DNA of 6,641 nt from Nitrospirota bacterium. Lineage in GTDB: Bacteria > Nitrospirota > Nitrospiria > Nitrospirales > Nitrospiraceae. The translations under genes and the position numbers were made by a program. Positions 4,909 to 6,641 of the stretch are shown here, piece after piece. The notes beneath the pieces were generated by a model. The model worked only from the letters and a program-made list of their open reading frames with translations, was not told where the DNA came from and searched no databases. The DNA is taken from assembly GCA_016222925.1 (NCBI GenBank), contig JACRQB010000210.1:1-6641 (forward strand). Reading direction: 5' to 3'. Numbering within the stretch: position 1 is the stretch's first letter; each line of letters opens with the position of its first letter.

Positions 4909-6641
4909 TCAATCGATACGAGTATTTCCGCAATGTTGCTTGCGCAGCACGGGAGCCTTTCCCAGCCAGCGTGCCACCTCCTGCAACAACATCCGTTCTT
5001 CTACCGGCTTGGTGATGTACGAATTAGCACCGAGGTTGATTGCCATCTGCCGATGCTTGTCTCGCGCCCTTGTCGTCATGACGACCACCGGCGTTTGTCT
5101 GGTTTCCGGGCGGCTTCTGAGAGCTTGAATTATTTCAAATCCATTGAGCTTCGGCATTTCGAGATCGGTGAGGATCATCCGATACTTGGTCGTTGATGCT
5201 TTTCGAAGTCCATCTTCTCCGTCAACTGCCGTATCAAACTGATATCCAGCCAACTCCAACATCCTTCCTACGAATTTGCGAATGCTCAATGAATCGTCTA
5301 TCAAAAGCAGGCGGGCCTCTAGCTGCTCATTCGATAATTGCTCTTGTGGTGGAGACTGTTCCGATTCCGGCGTGGTCTTGAAAAAGAGAGTATGGGAAGC
5401 CGATTCTTTCAGCTCTCTCGTCGTCAACCGGTTAGGATCGAGCACAAGAACAACCCGTCCTTCTGGATCGATGGTCGCGCCTCCAAAACACGAATGCTCC
5501 AATAATTTCAGTGATCCAAGGCGCTTAATGACGATTTCTTGGCGGCCCAACAGTTCGTCGACGGCTAATCCCATGGTCGTTCCCGCTGTCCGAACGATCA
5601 CCACGGGCATGGTCCAATCAGCAACTCCCGGCTGTCGACGAAGAATGTTATAGAGCGAGTGTATTTCAATCATTTGTTCGTTGATCTGTAAGAGTGTGCG
5701 ACTGCCCTCCTTGCGCACGGAGGAAGGTGTCGGCATCGTGACTTGCTGGATGCTCGGGAGCGGAATCGCATATTTTTCAGTGCCGACTCGCACGAGTAAC
5801 GCAGTTGCGATCAGGAGGGTGAGCGGAAGATGCAAGGTAAATTTGGTACCAATACCGGGTTCAGATTCAATATCGATATGCCCGTTCATGCCTTCAATGA
5901 CTCGTTTGACTACATCTAATCCTACGCCTCGACCTGCTTGATCCCCCACCTTGTCGGCTGTGGAAAAGCCAGGCATGAAAATCAACTGAAGGATGTCCGT
6001 ATCCGACATGGCTTGTATGTGGTGTGATTGAGCGAATTGAATCTTGCTGGCTTTGGCTCGTATTTTCTTCAAATCCAAGCCTGCTCCATCGTCTTCCACC
6101 TCGATAATGACTGAATTCCCACGATGAGCCGCATGGAGGTAGACGGTTCCGACTGCCGGTTTGCCCTTCGCGATTCGATCCGCCGTCGGCTCGATACCGT
6201 GATAGACCGCGTTTCTGACCAAATGCACCAATGGATCCACCAATCGTTCCACGATTCCGGTATCAACTTCTGTCTGCTCACCCGATGTGACTAAGGATAC
6301 TTCCTTGTTTGACGCTCTGGCGATTTCTCTGACCGCTCGACGAAACCTGGTGAAGGCTGTCCCGATTGGCACCATGCGAGTACGGGCGATTTCGTCTCGC
6401 ATCTCCAACGTCAATTGTTGCAGTTGACTCATCTCGTCGTGGGCTCTTTGGATGGACCCATCCAGTTGCGACATCGACTCACTGATATCGGCAGTGATTT
6501 CCCCGATACGTCGAGCCAAAATATTGAAATCGTCATACTTGTCCAGCTCAAGGTTGCCAAAATCGCCGAACACGGGTAGGTCTTGCCCTGCAGGCAGGGT
6601 CGAACTACTCGGTGCTTCTTGATAGGTAAAAGTGTGTTTGT
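4909..6641 (-). CDS. CheA-type hybrid histidine kinase with C-terminal receiver, N-terminus outside window
   Basis: This is the core kinase of the pathway: it autophosphorylates from ATP on an Hpt histidine and passes phosphate to receivers. The frame is open to the right edge, so the Hpt domain(s) lie outside; 576 residues are visible. Numbering from the GTG at 6573: dimerisation helices at about 14-90; the ATP-binding domain with N box HLVRNAVYHGIE (117-128), G1 DDGAGLD (161-167), F box FMPGFS (199-204) and G2 GRGVGLD (214-220); a CheW-like P5 domain at about 250-390; and a receiver at 420-540 with D426-D427, phospho-acceptor D470, T500 and K522. All catalytic boxes look intact. The N box has Tyr where Asp is common, a position that varies in the family. 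The GTG at 6573 is not the start: coding sequence continues upstream. The hybrid CheA-receiver layout fits ChpA- or FrzE-like kinases rather than flagellar CheA. Confidence 0.95.
   Translation of the reverse strand, partial: KHTFTYQEAPSSSTLPAGQDLPVFGDFGNLELDKYDDFNILARRIGEITADISESMSQLDGSIQRAHDEMSQLQQLTLEMRDEIARTRMVPIGTAFTRFRRAVREIARASNKEVSLVTSGEQTEVDTGIVERLVDPLVHLVRNAVYHGIEPTADRIAKGKPAVGTVYLHAAHRGNSVIIEVEDDGAGLDLKKIRAKASKIQFAQSHHIQAMSDTDILQLIFMPGFSTADKVGDQAGRGVGLDVVKRVIEGMNGHIDIESEPGIGTKFTLHLPLTLLIATALLVRVGTEKYAIPLPSIQQVTMPTPSSVRKEGSRTLLQINEQMIEIHSLYNILRRQPGVADWTMPVVIVRTAGTTMGLAVDELLGRQEIVIKRLGSLKLLEHSCFGGATIDPEGRVVLVLDPNRLTTRELKESASHTLFFKTTPESEQSPPQEQLSNEQLEARLLLIDDSLSIRKFVGRMLELAGYQFDTAVDGEDGLRKASTTKYRMILTDLEMPKLNGFEIIQALRSRPETRQTPVVVMTTRARDKHRQMAINLGANSYITKPVEERMLLQEVARWLGKAPVLRKQHCGNTRID

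Overview
The window is a single, tightly packed, leftward-transcribed (minus-strand) gene cluster of a bacterial chemosensory signalling pathway. In transcription order, right to left: (1) the 3' part of a large CheA-type hybrid histidine kinase with a C-terminal receiver, its N-terminus beyond the right edge; (2, 3) two different CheW-like couplers overlapping by 7 bp; (4) a response regulator whose receiver runs, through an apparent frameshift, into a long coiled coil; (5) a protein resembling a histidine phosphotransfer (Hpt) domain but lacking the phospho-accepting histidine; (6) an ExeA/GspA-like AAA ATPase; and (7) an HD-GYP-like protein, also apparently frameshifted, that runs off the left edge. 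No plus-strand gene, RNA gene, CRISPR array or insertion sequence is supported. All spacers are below about 65 bp, so the genes are probably co-transcribed from a promoter outside the window.

The gene set resembles chemosensory systems of the Pil-Chp or Frz type, which control surface motility, type IV pili or development rather than flagella. No receptor (MCP), CheR or CheB is visible. The likely flow is CheW-coupled CheA autophosphorylation, transfer to its own receiver and to the receiver/coiled-coil protein, with outputs through the ATPase and the HD-GYP protein. The last step is inferred from position only. The protein style and gene order recall Nitrospira-like (Nitrospirota) bacteria. 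This is an impression from memory of related proteins, not a demonstrated assignment.

The most notable features are a seven-unit, 31-residue periodic coiled coil fused to a receiver; an exact 18-bp in-frame tandem duplication directly after the Walker B motif of the ATPase; a perfect 15-bp inverted repeat ending one base before the stop codon of the Hpt-like gene; loss of key residues in both the Hpt-like and HD-GYP-like proteins; and two apparent frameshifts within 3 kb, which are either assembly errors or gene decay.
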